Shown here: positions 7,781 to 15,563 of the stretch, in pieces | How positions within the stretch are numbered: position 1 is the first letter of the stretch | How the letters are laid out: each line of letters opens with the position of its first letter | Assembly (NCBI GenBank): GCA_052389895.1 | Contig: JBQTHM010000039.1 | Coordinates: 13,878-77,877, forward strand | DNA: 64,000 bases | Origin: CAVVXX01 sp052389895 | GTDB lineage: Bacteria; Pseudomonadota; Alphaproteobacteria; Micropepsales; Micropepsaceae | Direction: 5' to 3' | Program-made: the position numbers and the translations under genes | Notes under the pieces: generated by a model | Told to the model about the DNA's origin: nothing | What the model saw: only the letters and a program-made list of their open reading frames with translations | The model's database searches: none

Positions 7781-9391
7781 CTAGATAACTAGCGCCTTGG
7801 GGCGCGCCTGACGCAACCAGCCCGCCACGACCATCCGGGTTACCATTGTCGCAGTGAAAAACGATGTGATCACGCCGAGGCCCAAAGTCACGGCAAATCC
7901 TCGTACGGGCCCGGTTCCCACGAGATAAAGAATTGCCGCCGCAAGCACGTGCGTTGCATTTGTGTCGATGATGGTCGTGTAGGCGCGGCGGAAGCCCGCA
8001 TCGACCGAGGCTATAATGGTTTTGCCCGATCGCAATTCTTCGCGAATGCGTTCGTAGATCAGCACGTTGGCGTCCACCGCCATGCCCATTGTAAGCACGA
8101 TGCCCGCAATGCCGGGCAACGTCAGGGTCGCCTGCAGCGCGGTAAGGATCCCCATGAGAAGGATCATGTTCACAAGCAGCGCGACGTTCGCGAAGCCTCC
8201 GAACATTCCGTAGCTGAGAAACATGAACGCGCCCACGCAAAGCAAACCACCCACGGCCGCGTACTTTCCCGCCTGCACGGAATCGGCACCCAGCTCTGCG
8301 CCAACCGTGCGTTCCTCGATGACTTTAAGGGGCGCCGGCAACGCACCTGCGCGCAGCAGGCTTGCAAGATCGGACGCGTTTTGGACGGTGAAGTTGCCCG
8401 AAATCTGCCCTGCCCCGCCTAAGATGGCTTCGCGAATCACGGGCGCAGACAGCACCTTGTTGTCCAGAACAATGGCGAACGGCCGGCCAACGTTTTCCTT
8501 GGTCACGTCACCGAATTTCTTGGCGCCGACGGAGTCAAAGCGAAAGTTGATGACAACCTCGCCGGTGCGCCCGTCGAAACCCTGCCGCGCGTCTACCAGC
8601 CTGTCACCCGAAACCATCACGCGGCGCTCGACCAGGAAGGGTGTCCGGCTTCCATCCGGATTATCCTGATAGAGCAACTCGTCGCCGAGCGGCACTACGC
8701 CTCGTGCCGCTTCCTCCGGAGACGCCGAAACATCCACAAGCCGGAACGTCATCTTCGCGGTCTTGCCGAGGGCCTCTTTCAGGCGCTGGGGGTCCTGCAA
8801 GCCAGGCACCTGGATCAGAATGCGATCCTGCCCCTGCTGCTGGATAGCGGGTTCACGCGTGCCCAGCTCGTCGATGCGCCGGCGCACGACTTCGATGGAC
8901 TGCGCCACAATCTCGCCGCGCGACCGGTTCTTGTACGATTCCGACATGCGCAGAGCGATAACTCCGTCGGGTTGCACCGAGAGGTCGTATTCCCGCGTCC
9001 CCACGCCGAACAGCGTGCCCTGGGGCGCAGATAGCTCTTGCAGCAAATCGCGTGCTTCTTCGCGCCGGCCGGAATCGATAACGCGCAAGCTGACAGCATC
9101 GTCTGCGGCCCGGAGATCGGTATAACCGATGCGGGCCTTGCGCAGGCGGGCCCGCACATCGCCTTGCAACGTTTGCAGGCGCTCCTTCGTCACGGCCGGC
9201 AAATCGACTTCCATAAGCAGATAGGAACCACCCTGGAGGTCGAGGCCGAGATTGATCGTCTGGCTGGGCAGCCAGGATGGAAATTTCTGCAAAACCGAAT
9301 TGGGAAGAAAGTTCGGAATCGTGAATATCAGTCCGAGGAAAACGAGCACAGCAACAATAGTGACCGACCAGCGGCTGACGTAAAGCAACAT
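7781..9391 (-). CDS. secD: protein translocase subunit SecD
   Basis: This 536-residue inner-membrane protein uses the proton gradient to pull exported proteins through SecYEG. The N-terminal helix is at residues 8-28, followed by the GLDLQGGSYLLMEV signature at about 49-62, the large periplasmic P1 region with a DIVVSR-like duplication domain, and six membrane helices in the C-terminal third. The GMAVDANVLIYERIREE motif of RND-type SecD is present at about residues 437-453. It lies 4 bases downstream of yajC, so the two are co-transcribed. The protein ends at the normal SecD terminus and is not a SecDF fusion. No secF follows. Confidence 0.96.
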   Translation of the reverse strand: MLLYVSRWSVTIVAVLVFLGLIFTIPNFLPNSVLQKFPSWLPSQTINLGLDLQGGSYLLMEVDLPAVTKERLQTLQGDVRARLRKARIGYTDLRAADDAVSLRVIDSGRREEARDLLQELSAPQGTLFGVGTREYDLSVQPDGVIALRMSESYKNRSRGEIVAQSIEVVRRRIDELGTREPAIQQQGQDRILIQVPGLQDPQRLKEALGKTAKMTFRLVDVSASPEEAARGVVPLGDELLYQDNPDGSRTPFLVERRVMVSGDRLVDARQGFDGRTGEVVINFRFDSVGAKKFGDVTKENVGRPFAIVLDNKVLSAPVIREAILGGAGQISGNFTVQNASDLASLLRAGALPAPLKVIEERTVGAELGADSVQAGKYAAVGGLLCVGAFMFLSYGMFGGFANVALLVNMILLMGILTALQATLTLPGIAGIVLTMGMAVDANVLIYERIREELRSGKTIIASVDAGFRRAYTTIIDTNATHVLAAAILYLVGTGPVRGFAVTLGLGVITSFFTATMVTRMVVAGWLRQARPKALVI

Positions 9392-9395
9392 GGCG

Positions 9396-9692
9396 TCAGC
9401 CTTCGCTCTTTTCCGGCTGGCCTTTGGCGCGCACGTCGGACAGCGTGGACTTTACCACACGTACCTGTACGTTGTCGGCTATTTCGACCAGCACTTCGCC
9501 GTCTTCCTTCACCTTGATAACGCGGCCTACAATGCCGCCGGAAGTCACTACCGTGTCGCCCCGGCGAACGGCACTGACCATCGCCTGGTGTTGTTTCATT
9601 CGCTGCTGCTGTGGGCGAATGAGCAAGAAATACATGATCGCGAAAACAAGCAGCAACGGTACGAGAGACGTGAAGAGCGGATCGTTGAACAT
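9396..9692 (-). CDS. yajC: Sec translocon accessory subunit YajC
   Basis: A 98-residue protein with one N-terminal membrane helix (residues 8-26, LVPLLLVFAIMYFLLI) followed by the family motif RPQQQRMKQH and a cytoplasmic beta-rich domain (VTSGGIVGRV, DNVQVRVVKSTL). YajC associates with SecDF at the SecYEG translocon. It is four bases upstream of secD and 66 bases downstream of nlpD on the same strand, so the pcm-nlpD-yajC-secD run may be one transcription unit. Confidence 0.95.
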   Translation of the reverse strand: MFNDPLFTSLVPLLLVFAIMYFLLIRPQQQRMKQHQAMVSAVRRGDTVVTSGGIVGRVIKVKEDGEVLVEIADNVQVRVVKSTLSDVRAKGQPEKSEG

Positions 9693-9758
9693 GGCGGGCG
9701 ATCTTAGAGGGCGCGGGGGACTATAGCCCGCCGCCGACCGGTTGCAACCCGCCGGAAG

Positions 9759-10547
9759 CTAAGAGGACGAGGCCATTAAAAGTGGCTGCGGGTTGACCGG
9801 CTTGGTGCCGCGGCGGATTTCGAAGTGAAGCTGCGGCTCGCTCACATCGCCGGACGCACCGGCATAGGCGATAGTCTGTCCGCGCGCGACGCGCTGGCCG
9901 CGTTGAACGACGATTTCGCCGGTATGTGCATAGGCCGTGACATAGCCGTTGTCGTGCCGGAGCAGCACAAGATTGCCGTAACCCTTCAGCTCGTTGCCTA
10001 CATAGGTCACGGTGCCCGCCTCTGCGGCCAGCACCGGCGCGCCAGCGCGCGCGGCGATATTGATACCGTCGTTGCGTTCGCCGTTATTGCGAACGCCAAA
10101 AGGCGAAATGACCGGCCCGTTTACCGGCCGGAGAAACTGGGCGCCGCTTGATTCGCTTCCAAAGCCAAAATCCTTCCACCACACAGCCTCCGTCGCCCTG
10201 GGAGCGGAAGGCTTCGGCCGGTAGGCCACAGCCACAGGCTGTTGGCGTCCGGGTAAAGTCGTACTGCGGGCGGGATGGTGCGGCGCTCGCTGCGTTAGCC
10301 GCCCATAGGCGGGCACCCTGATGGTTTGTCCCGCTAGCAGCGTATGGCGGTCGCGCAGGCCGTTTATGGCCACGATGTCGTCCTGGCGTACGTTATGGCG
10401 GTGCGCCAGCGAATACACGGTGTCGCCGCGCTCGACACGCACGCCGATGAAGCGCTCATTCCCATATCCGCCGTCGAAAGCCGTGGCGCAGTTGGCAAGC
10501 AGCAGCGGAATCAACGCAAGCATGACCGCGCGCACGGCGCGCGCCAT
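9759..10547 (-). CDS. nlpD: NlpD-like lipoprotein: LysM plus degenerate M23/LytM domain
   Basis: A 262-residue lipoprotein that by family should activate periplasmic amidases at division. I start it at ATG 10547 because the following 20 residues form a lipoprotein signal ending in the lipobox LLANC; this start is 5 bases after the pcm stop. A LysM repeat (VERGDTVYSLAHRHNV) binds peptidoglycan, and the C-terminal LytM domain spans about residues 150-258. The zinc ligands of active M23 peptidases are not conserved: the HxGxD motif reads NDGIN and HLHFE reads QLHFE, as in Escherichia coli NlpD. It is therefore an activator and not a hydrolase. Confidence 0.9.
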   Translation of the reverse strand: MARAVRAVMLALIPLLLANCATAFDGGYGNERFIGVRVERGDTVYSLAHRHNVRQDDIVAINGLRDRHTLLAGQTIRVPAYGRLTQRAPHHPARSTTLPGRQQPVAVAYRPKPSAPRATEAVWWKDFGFGSESSGAQFLRPVNGPVISPFGVRNNGERNDGINIAARAGAPVLAAEAGTVTYVGNELKGYGNLVLLRHDNGYVTAYAHTGEIVVQRGQRVARGQTIAYAGASGDVSEPQLHFEIRRGTKPVNPQPLLMASSS

Positions 10548-10551
10548 CACG

Positions 10552-11235
10552 TCACGACTTGCGGTCCTTTCCACGTTCACCCTCCGGCGGCAGTCCCGGC
10601 ACCATGGGGACGAAAACCACGGGCAACAGCGCCTCGGCCGTGTAGCCCTTGGCGCTGTCTTCGGAGCGGATGATCTTGAGCAAATCTTGCGAAATGGTTT
10701 CGTAACCAACCGGAGCAACCATGACGCCGCCGGGCCTTAACTGTTCGATAAGATTCTCGGGCACCTGGCGGAAGGCGGCAGTCGCAATCAACCGGTCGAA
10801 AGGCGCCTGCTCGGGCCAGCCCTGGTAGCCGTCGCCGTGGCGCGTCACGATGTTGTCGAGGCGGAGTTTGCGGAAGCGCGCCTCAGCCTCTTTCAGCAAT
10901 GGCTTATGGCGTTCGACCGTGTAGACCATGCGCGCAAGGCGCGCGAGCACAGCCGCCTGATAGCCCGAACCGGTCCCGATTTCGAGCACGCGCATACGGT
11001 CGGAAAGCCCAAGCGCCTGCGTCATGACGGCCACCACATAGGGCTGGCTGATCGTCTGCCCGCAGGCGATGGGGAGCGCCGTGTTGGCATAGGCGCTGCC
11101 GGTGAACGGCGCCTCCACGAAAACATCGCGCGGCGTGCGTGCTATCGCCGCCAGCACATGTTCGTCGCTGATCCCCTGCTGGCGAAGGGCGTCGACGAGT
11201 TCGGCAACGCGGGGATCGGTGTTGTCGTTGCTCAT
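10552..11235 (-). CDS. pcm: protein-L-isoaspartate O-methyltransferase
   Basis: A 227-residue SAM-dependent enzyme that methylates isoaspartyl residues to begin their repair. Family motifs include PRDVFVEAPF, the substrate-pocket segment GQTISQPYVVA, the SAM-binding motif VLEIGTGSGYQAA and the C-terminal RPGGVMVAPVG. Two ATGs are 9 bases apart; I prefer the inner one at 11235 because AAGGGG lies about 10 bases upstream of it, although 11244 is possible. It precedes nlpD by a few bases. The usual upstream partner surE is missing; a palindromic repeat fills the space up to serS. Confidence 0.93.
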   Translation of the reverse strand: MSNDNTDPRVAELVDALRQQGISDEHVLAAIARTPRDVFVEAPFTGSAYANTALPIACGQTISQPYVVAVMTQALGLSDRMRVLEIGTGSGYQAAVLARLARMVYTVERHKPLLKEAEARFRKLRLDNIVTRHGDGYQGWPEQAPFDRLIATAAFRQVPENLIEQLRPGGVMVAPVGYETISQDLLKIIRSEDSAKGYTAEALLPVVFVPMVPGLPPEGERGKDRKS

Positions 11236-11245
11236 TCGCGACATT

Positions 11246-11371
11246 CCCCTTCCCCCCTTGTGGGGGACGGTGTCCGGCTGAGCTTCGCGAAGCCGGACGG
11301 AAGGGGGGTAATGGAGCGATCACCCCCCACCTGGCGCTTTGCGCCATCCTCCCCCTCAAGGGGGGAGGAAT
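11246..11371. repeat. family A palindromic intergenic repeat (two units)
   Basis: Two units lie side by side between serS and pcm. The first has a C-run/G-run hairpin (TTCCCCCC..GGGGGA) followed by a long arm pair TGTCCGGCT..AGCCGGACG. The second has GGCGCTTTGCGCC followed by TCCTCCCCC..GGGGGGAGGA. The design matches other copies at 46571, 52142, 55641, 60013 and 62621, but the arm sequences are different. It supplies the GGGG ribosome binding site of pcm. Confidence 0.75.
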
Positions 11372-11398
11372 GGAAGCGCGGAATCCGGACAAACATTT

Positions 11399-12685
11399 TC
11401 ACGGCCCTATGACATCGACGCTCATATACGGTTTCAACGCGTCGGGAACGCGGATGGAACCGTCCTGCTGCTGGCAGTTTTCTAGAACGGCAATAAGCGT
11501 GCGCCCGACCGCGAGCCCCGAACCGTTCAGGGTATGGACAAAGCGCGTGTGTTTTGCGCCCCTGGGGCGATAGCGCGCATTCATGCGGCGGGCCTGGAAA
11601 TCGCCGCAGTCGGAGCAGGACGAAATCTCGCGGAACGCATTCTGTCCCGGCAGCCACACCTCGATGTCGTACGTCTTACGCGCGGCAAAACCCAGGTCAC
11701 CTGTGCAAAGCGTGACAACGCGGTGATGCAAATTTAGGCGCTTCAGCACCTCCTGGGCGCAATCGGTCATGCGCTCATGCTCGGCTTCGGATTGCTCAGG
11801 CGCGGTGATGGACACGAGCTCCACCTTGTTGAACTGGTGCATGCGGATCATGCCGCGCGTATCCTTCCCTGCCGCCCCGGCTTCGGCGCGGAAGCATGGG
11901 GTGTAGGCGGTGAAGCGGAGTGGAAGCTGTTCTTCTTCCAGAATTTGCTCGCGTACCAAATTCGTTAGCGGCACTTCGGCCGTGGGTATAAGCCAAAACC
12001 CGTCCGTCGTCTGGAACTGATCTTCTGCAAATTTCGGCAGCTGCGCGGTGCCCAACATCGTTTCACTGCGAACCAGAACCGGCGGCGAAATCTCCGAAAA
12101 ACCGAATTCCCTTGTGTGCATATCCAGCATGAAATCGCCAAGAGCGCGTTCAAGGCGCGCCAATACATTCCTCAGCACTACAAATCGCGCGCCGGACATA
12201 CGCGCGGCGGATTCGAAATCCATACCGAGCGGCATTCCCAGGTCAATGTGATCCTTGGCTTTGAAATCCATTTTCGGCGGTGAGCCGAAGCGGCGTGCCG
12301 CGATTTCGCTGTTTGCACTTTCATTCGCACCGGCAGGAACATCGGGCGCGGGCGTGTTGGGAATGCCGGCAAGGAATTCGGTGAGCGTTCTCAGATGAGC
12401 GCGTTCCTCGTCCTCGCCCTGCTGGATTTCCTCTTTGAGGCTCGCGACTTCCGCCATCAGCTTTTGTGCGCCGGCTTCGTCCCTTTTCGCCTTGGCCTGG
12501 CCAATCAATTTCGAGGCTTCATTGCGCCGCGCCTGCATCTCCTGAAGCCGCGTCTGCAGCGCACGCAATTCCCTGTCGAGCGCGAGCGCACGTGCGGCGA
12601 TGTCGTCCGCGTTCTTGAGGCCACGGCGTCTTAGCCCTTCGACAAAGGGTTTAATGTCTTCGCGAATGACCTTGATGTCGTGCAT
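11399..12685 (-). CDS. serS: seryl-tRNA synthetase
   Basis: A 428-residue class II aminoacyl-tRNA synthetase charging tRNA-Ser. The N-terminal long coiled coil occupies about residues 25-105 (IAARALALDRELRALQ onward). Class II motif 2 appears as PCFRAEAGAAGKDTRG and motif 3 as GSGLAVGRTLIAVLENCQ near residue 385. Length is normal. It is separated from pcm by a 150-base repeat and is divergent from a small membrane-protein gene, with about 100 bases between starts. The next genes on that side are tatC-tatB-tatA, a common alphaproteobacterial association. Confidence 0.97.
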   Translation of the reverse strand: MHDIKVIREDIKPFVEGLRRRGLKNADDIAARALALDRELRALQTRLQEMQARRNEASKLIGQAKAKRDEAGAQKLMAEVASLKEEIQQGEDEERAHLRTLTEFLAGIPNTPAPDVPAGANESANSEIAARRFGSPPKMDFKAKDHIDLGMPLGMDFESAARMSGARFVVLRNVLARLERALGDFMLDMHTREFGFSEISPPVLVRSETMLGTAQLPKFAEDQFQTTDGFWLIPTAEVPLTNLVREQILEEEQLPLRFTAYTPCFRAEAGAAGKDTRGMIRMHQFNKVELVSITAPEQSEAEHERMTDCAQEVLKRLNLHHRVVTLCTGDLGFAARKTYDIEVWLPGQNAFREISSCSDCGDFQARRMNARYRPRGAKHTRFVHTLNGSGLAVGRTLIAVLENCQQQDGSIRVPDALKPYMSVDVIGP

Positions 12686-12787
12686 GGCAGGAATCCCGGG
12701 GGCGTTCTCGCACGGGCGACGCGCACAATAAAGCCCGCGGGCATGTCAGGGAGCAATGGCGCGAGAGGCGCGTTTCCTAGAGGCAGG

Positions 12788-12973
12788 ATGGAGGCGCGCC
12801 ATGAACGTTTCGGCGGCTGGATGTGGTTTTTTATAGACGTGCTGCTTGTCGTGCTGCTGGGCGCTGCCATCGTCTATGGCTGGTACCGATACCGCCATCG
12901 CGATCGTGCCAGGGACGCGGCCGGCGACGCCGCAACCAAGCGGCATTACGAGGAGCCGAACGCGGGTAGTTAA
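12788..12973 (+). CDS. small single-pass membrane protein
   Basis: A 61-residue frame starting at ATG 12788 with AGAGGCAGG just upstream. It has an aromatic-rich segment GGWMWFFIDVLLVVLLG that runs into a transmembrane helix (about residues 14-31), then a strongly basic YRYRHRDRARD stop-transfer stretch and an acidic tail. The topology is clear (N-out or short N-in, positive side cytoplasmic) but the family is not recognised. It sits between divergent serS and convergent tatC, and its stop overlaps the tatC stop by four bases, which argues that the spacing is evolved and the gene is real. Confidence 0.6.
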   Translation: MEARHERFGGWMWFFIDVLLVVLLGAAIVYGWYRYRHRDRARDAAGDAATKRHYEEPNAGS

Positions 12974-13770
12974 GCCTCGGCTGGCTGCGCCGCGCGCTTC
13001 TTTTCGATCAGACGCACGCAGAAAATCGAAACCTCGTATAGCAGAACCAGCGGAATGGCGAGGCTGAGCATGCTGAAGGCATCGGGCGGCGTTATGAACG
13101 CGGCAACCGCAAACACGCCCACAATCGCATAGCGCCGCATGCTGACGAGCTGTGCACTCGATACCATGCCGACACGCCCCAGCAGCGTGAGCAGAACGGG
13201 CAACTGGAAGCACAGCCCGAAGCCGACGATCAGCGTCATGGCGAAACTGAGATATTCGCTGACCTTCGCCTGCAATTCGATGGGAAGCTGTCCCTCGCCG
13301 CCGGGACTTTCAAAGCCCAGGAAAAAACGGATCGCGAGCGGCATGATGATGTAATACACGAACGCCGCGCCGACCAGGAACATCACCGGCGAGGCGAACA
13401 GGAACGGCAAGAAAGCGCGGCGTTCGTCGCGGTAAAGCCCCGGCGCGATGAACAGCCAAAGCTGCGCGGCGATGTAGGGGAACGCCAGACACAGCGCGCC
13501 GAACATGCCCAATTTCACGTAAGTGAAAAACGTCTCGTAAAGCGCGGTGAAAATCAGATGCCGGTCTGGCTGGCCCGCCAGCGCGTCGGCCAGCGGCTGT
13601 ACGAGGAAGGCATAAATATCGCGCGCAAACACATAGCAGATTACAAAAGCGACAAAGAATGCGACCAAAGAGCGAATAATGCGCACGCGCAACTCGATCA
13701 GGTGATCGAGCAGTGGCGCCTTGGATTTCTCCATCAGTTCTTCGTCTTCCCTCGTCGGCGCGTTCATCAA
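12970..13770 (-). CDS. tatC: Sec-independent protein translocase subunit TatC
   Basis: A 266-residue inner-membrane protein with six helices, the signal-peptide receptor of the twin-arginine translocase. The cytoplasmic N-terminal motif APLLDHLIELRVRIIRS (residues 18-34) and the FLVQPL and GLYRDERR loops are typical; the conserved Phe/Glu region at the first cytoplasmic loop (FIAPGLYRDERRAF) is intact. The ATG overlaps the tatB stop by four bases. Tat exports folded cofactor proteins. Confidence 0.97.
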   Translation of the reverse strand: MMNAPTREDEELMEKSKAPLLDHLIELRVRIIRSLVAFFVAFVICYVFARDIYAFLVQPLADALAGQPDRHLIFTALYETFFTYVKLGMFGALCLAFPYIAAQLWLFIAPGLYRDERRAFLPFLFASPVMFLVGAAFVYYIIMPLAIRFFLGFESPGGEGQLPIELQAKVSEYLSFAMTLIVGFGLCFQLPVLLTLLGRVGMVSSAQLVSMRRYAIVGVFAVAAFITPPDAFSMLSLAIPLVLLYEVSIFCVRLIEKKRAAQPAEA

Positions 13771-14093
13771 GTCTTGTCGCGCTCGGGCGCCTCTTCACGC
13801 TTCACGATAGGCGCCTCGTGCGGCTCGTCCAGCGGGCCGGGATCGAGAATGCGTTCCCCCATGCCGGCTAGCGGCCGCTCGCGTTTCAACCGCTCCACTT
13901 CCTCGCGCAACTCCTGGAGCTCGGACTCGCGCGCCATGTCGTCGAAACTGCGGCGGAACTGTTCGGCTGTGGCACGGATTTTTGCCATCCAGCGCCCGAG
14001 TGTGCGCATGACTTTGGGCAGGTCCTTGGGGCCAATTACCACCAAGGCCACCACCATGAGAATAAGCAGGTGCGTCCAGCTAAGGTCGGCCAT
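13767..14093 (-). CDS. tatB: Sec-independent protein translocase subunit TatB
   Basis: A 108-residue protein with an N-terminal helix (WTHLLILMVVALVVIGP) followed by the family motif GPKDLPKVMRTLG and an amphipathic helix, then a long charged coiled region (FDDMARESELQELREEVERL). TatB presents Tat substrates to TatC. It overlaps tatC by four bases and lies 12 bases downstream of tatA, so tatABC form an operon. Confidence 0.95.
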   Translation of the reverse strand: MADLSWTHLLILMVVALVVIGPKDLPKVMRTLGRWMAKIRATAEQFRRSFDDMARESELQELREEVERLKRERPLAGMGERILDPGPLDEPHEAPIVKREEAPERDKT

Positions 14094-14105
14094 CGCTCAA
14101 CCGCC

Positions 14106-14294
14106 CTAGCGCTTTACGGCCTCGTCCTTCTTCTCGTCGGACTTCTCGATGGCGCGTTCATCCTTCAGGCCCTCGCGGAAATTCTTGATCCCGCGCGCCA
14201 CGTCGCCCATCAGTTCGGAAATCTTTCCGCGCCCCATGATCAGCACGATCACGATGGCGAGAATCAGAATGTGCCAGATGCTCAAACCACCCAT
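14106..14294 (-). CDS. tatA: Sec-independent protein translocase subunit TatA
   Basis: A 62-residue pore-forming Tat subunit. It has the short N-terminal helix WHILILAIVIVLIMG, the hinge and amphipathic helix with FREGLKD, and a charged KSDEKKDEA tail. The ATG at 14294 follows a GGAGACC ribosome binding site. It is the first gene of tatABC. Confidence 0.95.
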   Translation of the reverse strand: MGGLSIWHILILAIVIVLIMGRGKISELMGDVARGIKNFREGLKDERAIEKSDEKKDEAVKR

Positions 14295-14373
14295 CTCGGG
14301 TCTCCTGTTGGCGCGTGCATCATAGCGCGTGGGGGCGCAGCGCGCGCCGCATTAAATGGCCTTGTTTAACGGG

Positions 14374-15372
14374 TTATCCCCGGCAGGCCTTGTCCTGGCA
14401 AGGAAATACGAAGGCGTCGGCCGGATCGGCGCTCAAATACACGCAGGCGCCCTGCGCCACGGCCTTATCGGCGGGCGCCGCGGCGCGCACAAAGGCGGGC
14501 GCTTCCACGCCCGATGGAACGCCCGAAGCCTCGATGTTGACCTCTATTTCGCAATGCGCGCCGTGCGGGCGCACGGCAATGACGCGGGCGGGGACGCCGG
14601 CGTCTCCCACACGGATGGCGGACGGTCGAAAGATTACTTCCGCCCAGGCATCTTCGGAGATTCCGTTTGCGCCTGCGTACCCGAAGGGGGAATTGGCCCG
14701 CCCGTTCGCGACGCGCGTATGGAAAATATTGGCACCGCCGAAGAGCGTCGCCGCTTGCGGGTCGCGCGGGGCGCGGTAAACGTCGACAGGCGTTCCTTCC
14801 TGGACGATACGTCCGTCGCGCATAAGGGCCACGCGGTCCCCGATACGAACAGCCTCCTCAGGATCGTGCGTGACGATCACCACGGCCGCGTTTTCCTCGC
14901 GCAGGCGCATCAGCGTGCGACGGCGTATTTCATCGCGCGTGCGGGCATCGAGCCCGGAAAACGGCTCGTCCATCAGCACCACGGCAGGCTGTGGCGCCAG
15001 CATGCGGGCCAGCGCCACGCGCTGCTGCTCGCCGCCCGACAGCGTGTGCGGATAGTTGTTCATGAGATGCGAAAGGCCCACACGCTGAAGTTCGTCCTTT
15101 GCGAGCGCTTCGCGTTCGCTGCGCGGCAAGCCAAACAGGCCGAAAGCGACATTGGCTAACACGGAGAGATGCGGAAACAGGGCGTAATCCTGGAACATCA
15201 AGCCGACACCGCGGTTCTCGGGCGGCACGTGACGGCCCTCGCCTTCCACCAGATGGCCGCCGACCAGCACTGCGCCAGAGTCTGGGCGTTCGAGGCCTGC
15301 GGCGATCCGCAACGTCGTGCTCTTGCCGCAGCCCGACGGTCCGACAAGACACAGTACTTCGCCCCGGCGCAC
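14374..15372 (-). CDS. ABC transporter ATP-binding protein, FbpC-like (iron/sulfate type)
   Basis: A 332-residue ATPase of the FbpC/CysA importer branch. Walker A GPSGCGKST is at residues 10-18, the Q-loop is MFQDYALFPHLS, the signature motif is LSGGEQQRVALARML, Walker B is VVLMDEP and the switch is VTHDPEE. A C-terminal TOBE-like domain spans about residues 230-330. The coordinates use the nearest standard start, a GTG. The conserved first strand of the fold (VSRRFGRRQAVDGVSLD) is encoded in frame upstream to about 15432, with only a CTG or no recognisable start, so the true N-terminus is uncertain. No permease or binding protein is nearby. A Fur-like box lies upstream. Confidence 0.8.
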   Translation of the reverse strand: MRRGEVLCLVGPSGCGKSTTLRIAAGLERPDSGAVLVGGHLVEGEGRHVPPENRGVGLMFQDYALFPHLSVLANVAFGLFGLPRSEREALAKDELQRVGLSHLMNNYPHTLSGGEQQRVALARMLAPQPAVVLMDEPFSGLDARTRDEIRRRTLMRLREENAAVVIVTHDPEEAVRIGDRVALMRDGRIVQEGTPVDVYRAPRDPQAATLFGGANIFHTRVANGRANSPFGYAGANGISEDAWAEVIFRPSAIRVGDAGVPARVIAVRPHGAHCEIEVNIEASGVPSGVEAPAFVRAAAPADKAVAQGACVYLSADPADAFVFPCQDKACRG

Positions 15373-15483
15373 ATCGAGACTTACGCCGTCGACCGCCTGG
15401 CGCCGGCCGAAGCGCCGGCTAACCGTGCGCAGGGAAAGAGCGTTTACGGGTTCACAGAAAGCGCTCAGGTACGGATCCTTGTT

Positions 15484-15496
15484 GCAAATGATTATC
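15484..15496 (-). promoter_or_regulatory. Fur-like half-palindrome upstream of the FbpC-like gene
   Basis: On the reverse strand the sequence GATAATCATTTGC matches 11 of 13 bases of the Fur-box core GATAATCATTATC. Its location upstream of an iron-type ABC ATPase is suggestive, but one partial box is weak evidence, and alphaproteobacteria often use Irr or RirA in place of Fur. Confidence 0.3.
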
Positions 15497-15563
15497 GGTT
15501 GCTGATGTAACCGCTTGGTTCACCTGCCGCAAGGGAGTGGGGGTTTCCTGGAATAATTCCAAA

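Noticed and set aside
9759..10718. 319-residue version of the NlpD-like protein
   Set aside because: The added N-terminus reads pcm sequence in another frame and hides the lipoprotein signal that starts at 10547.
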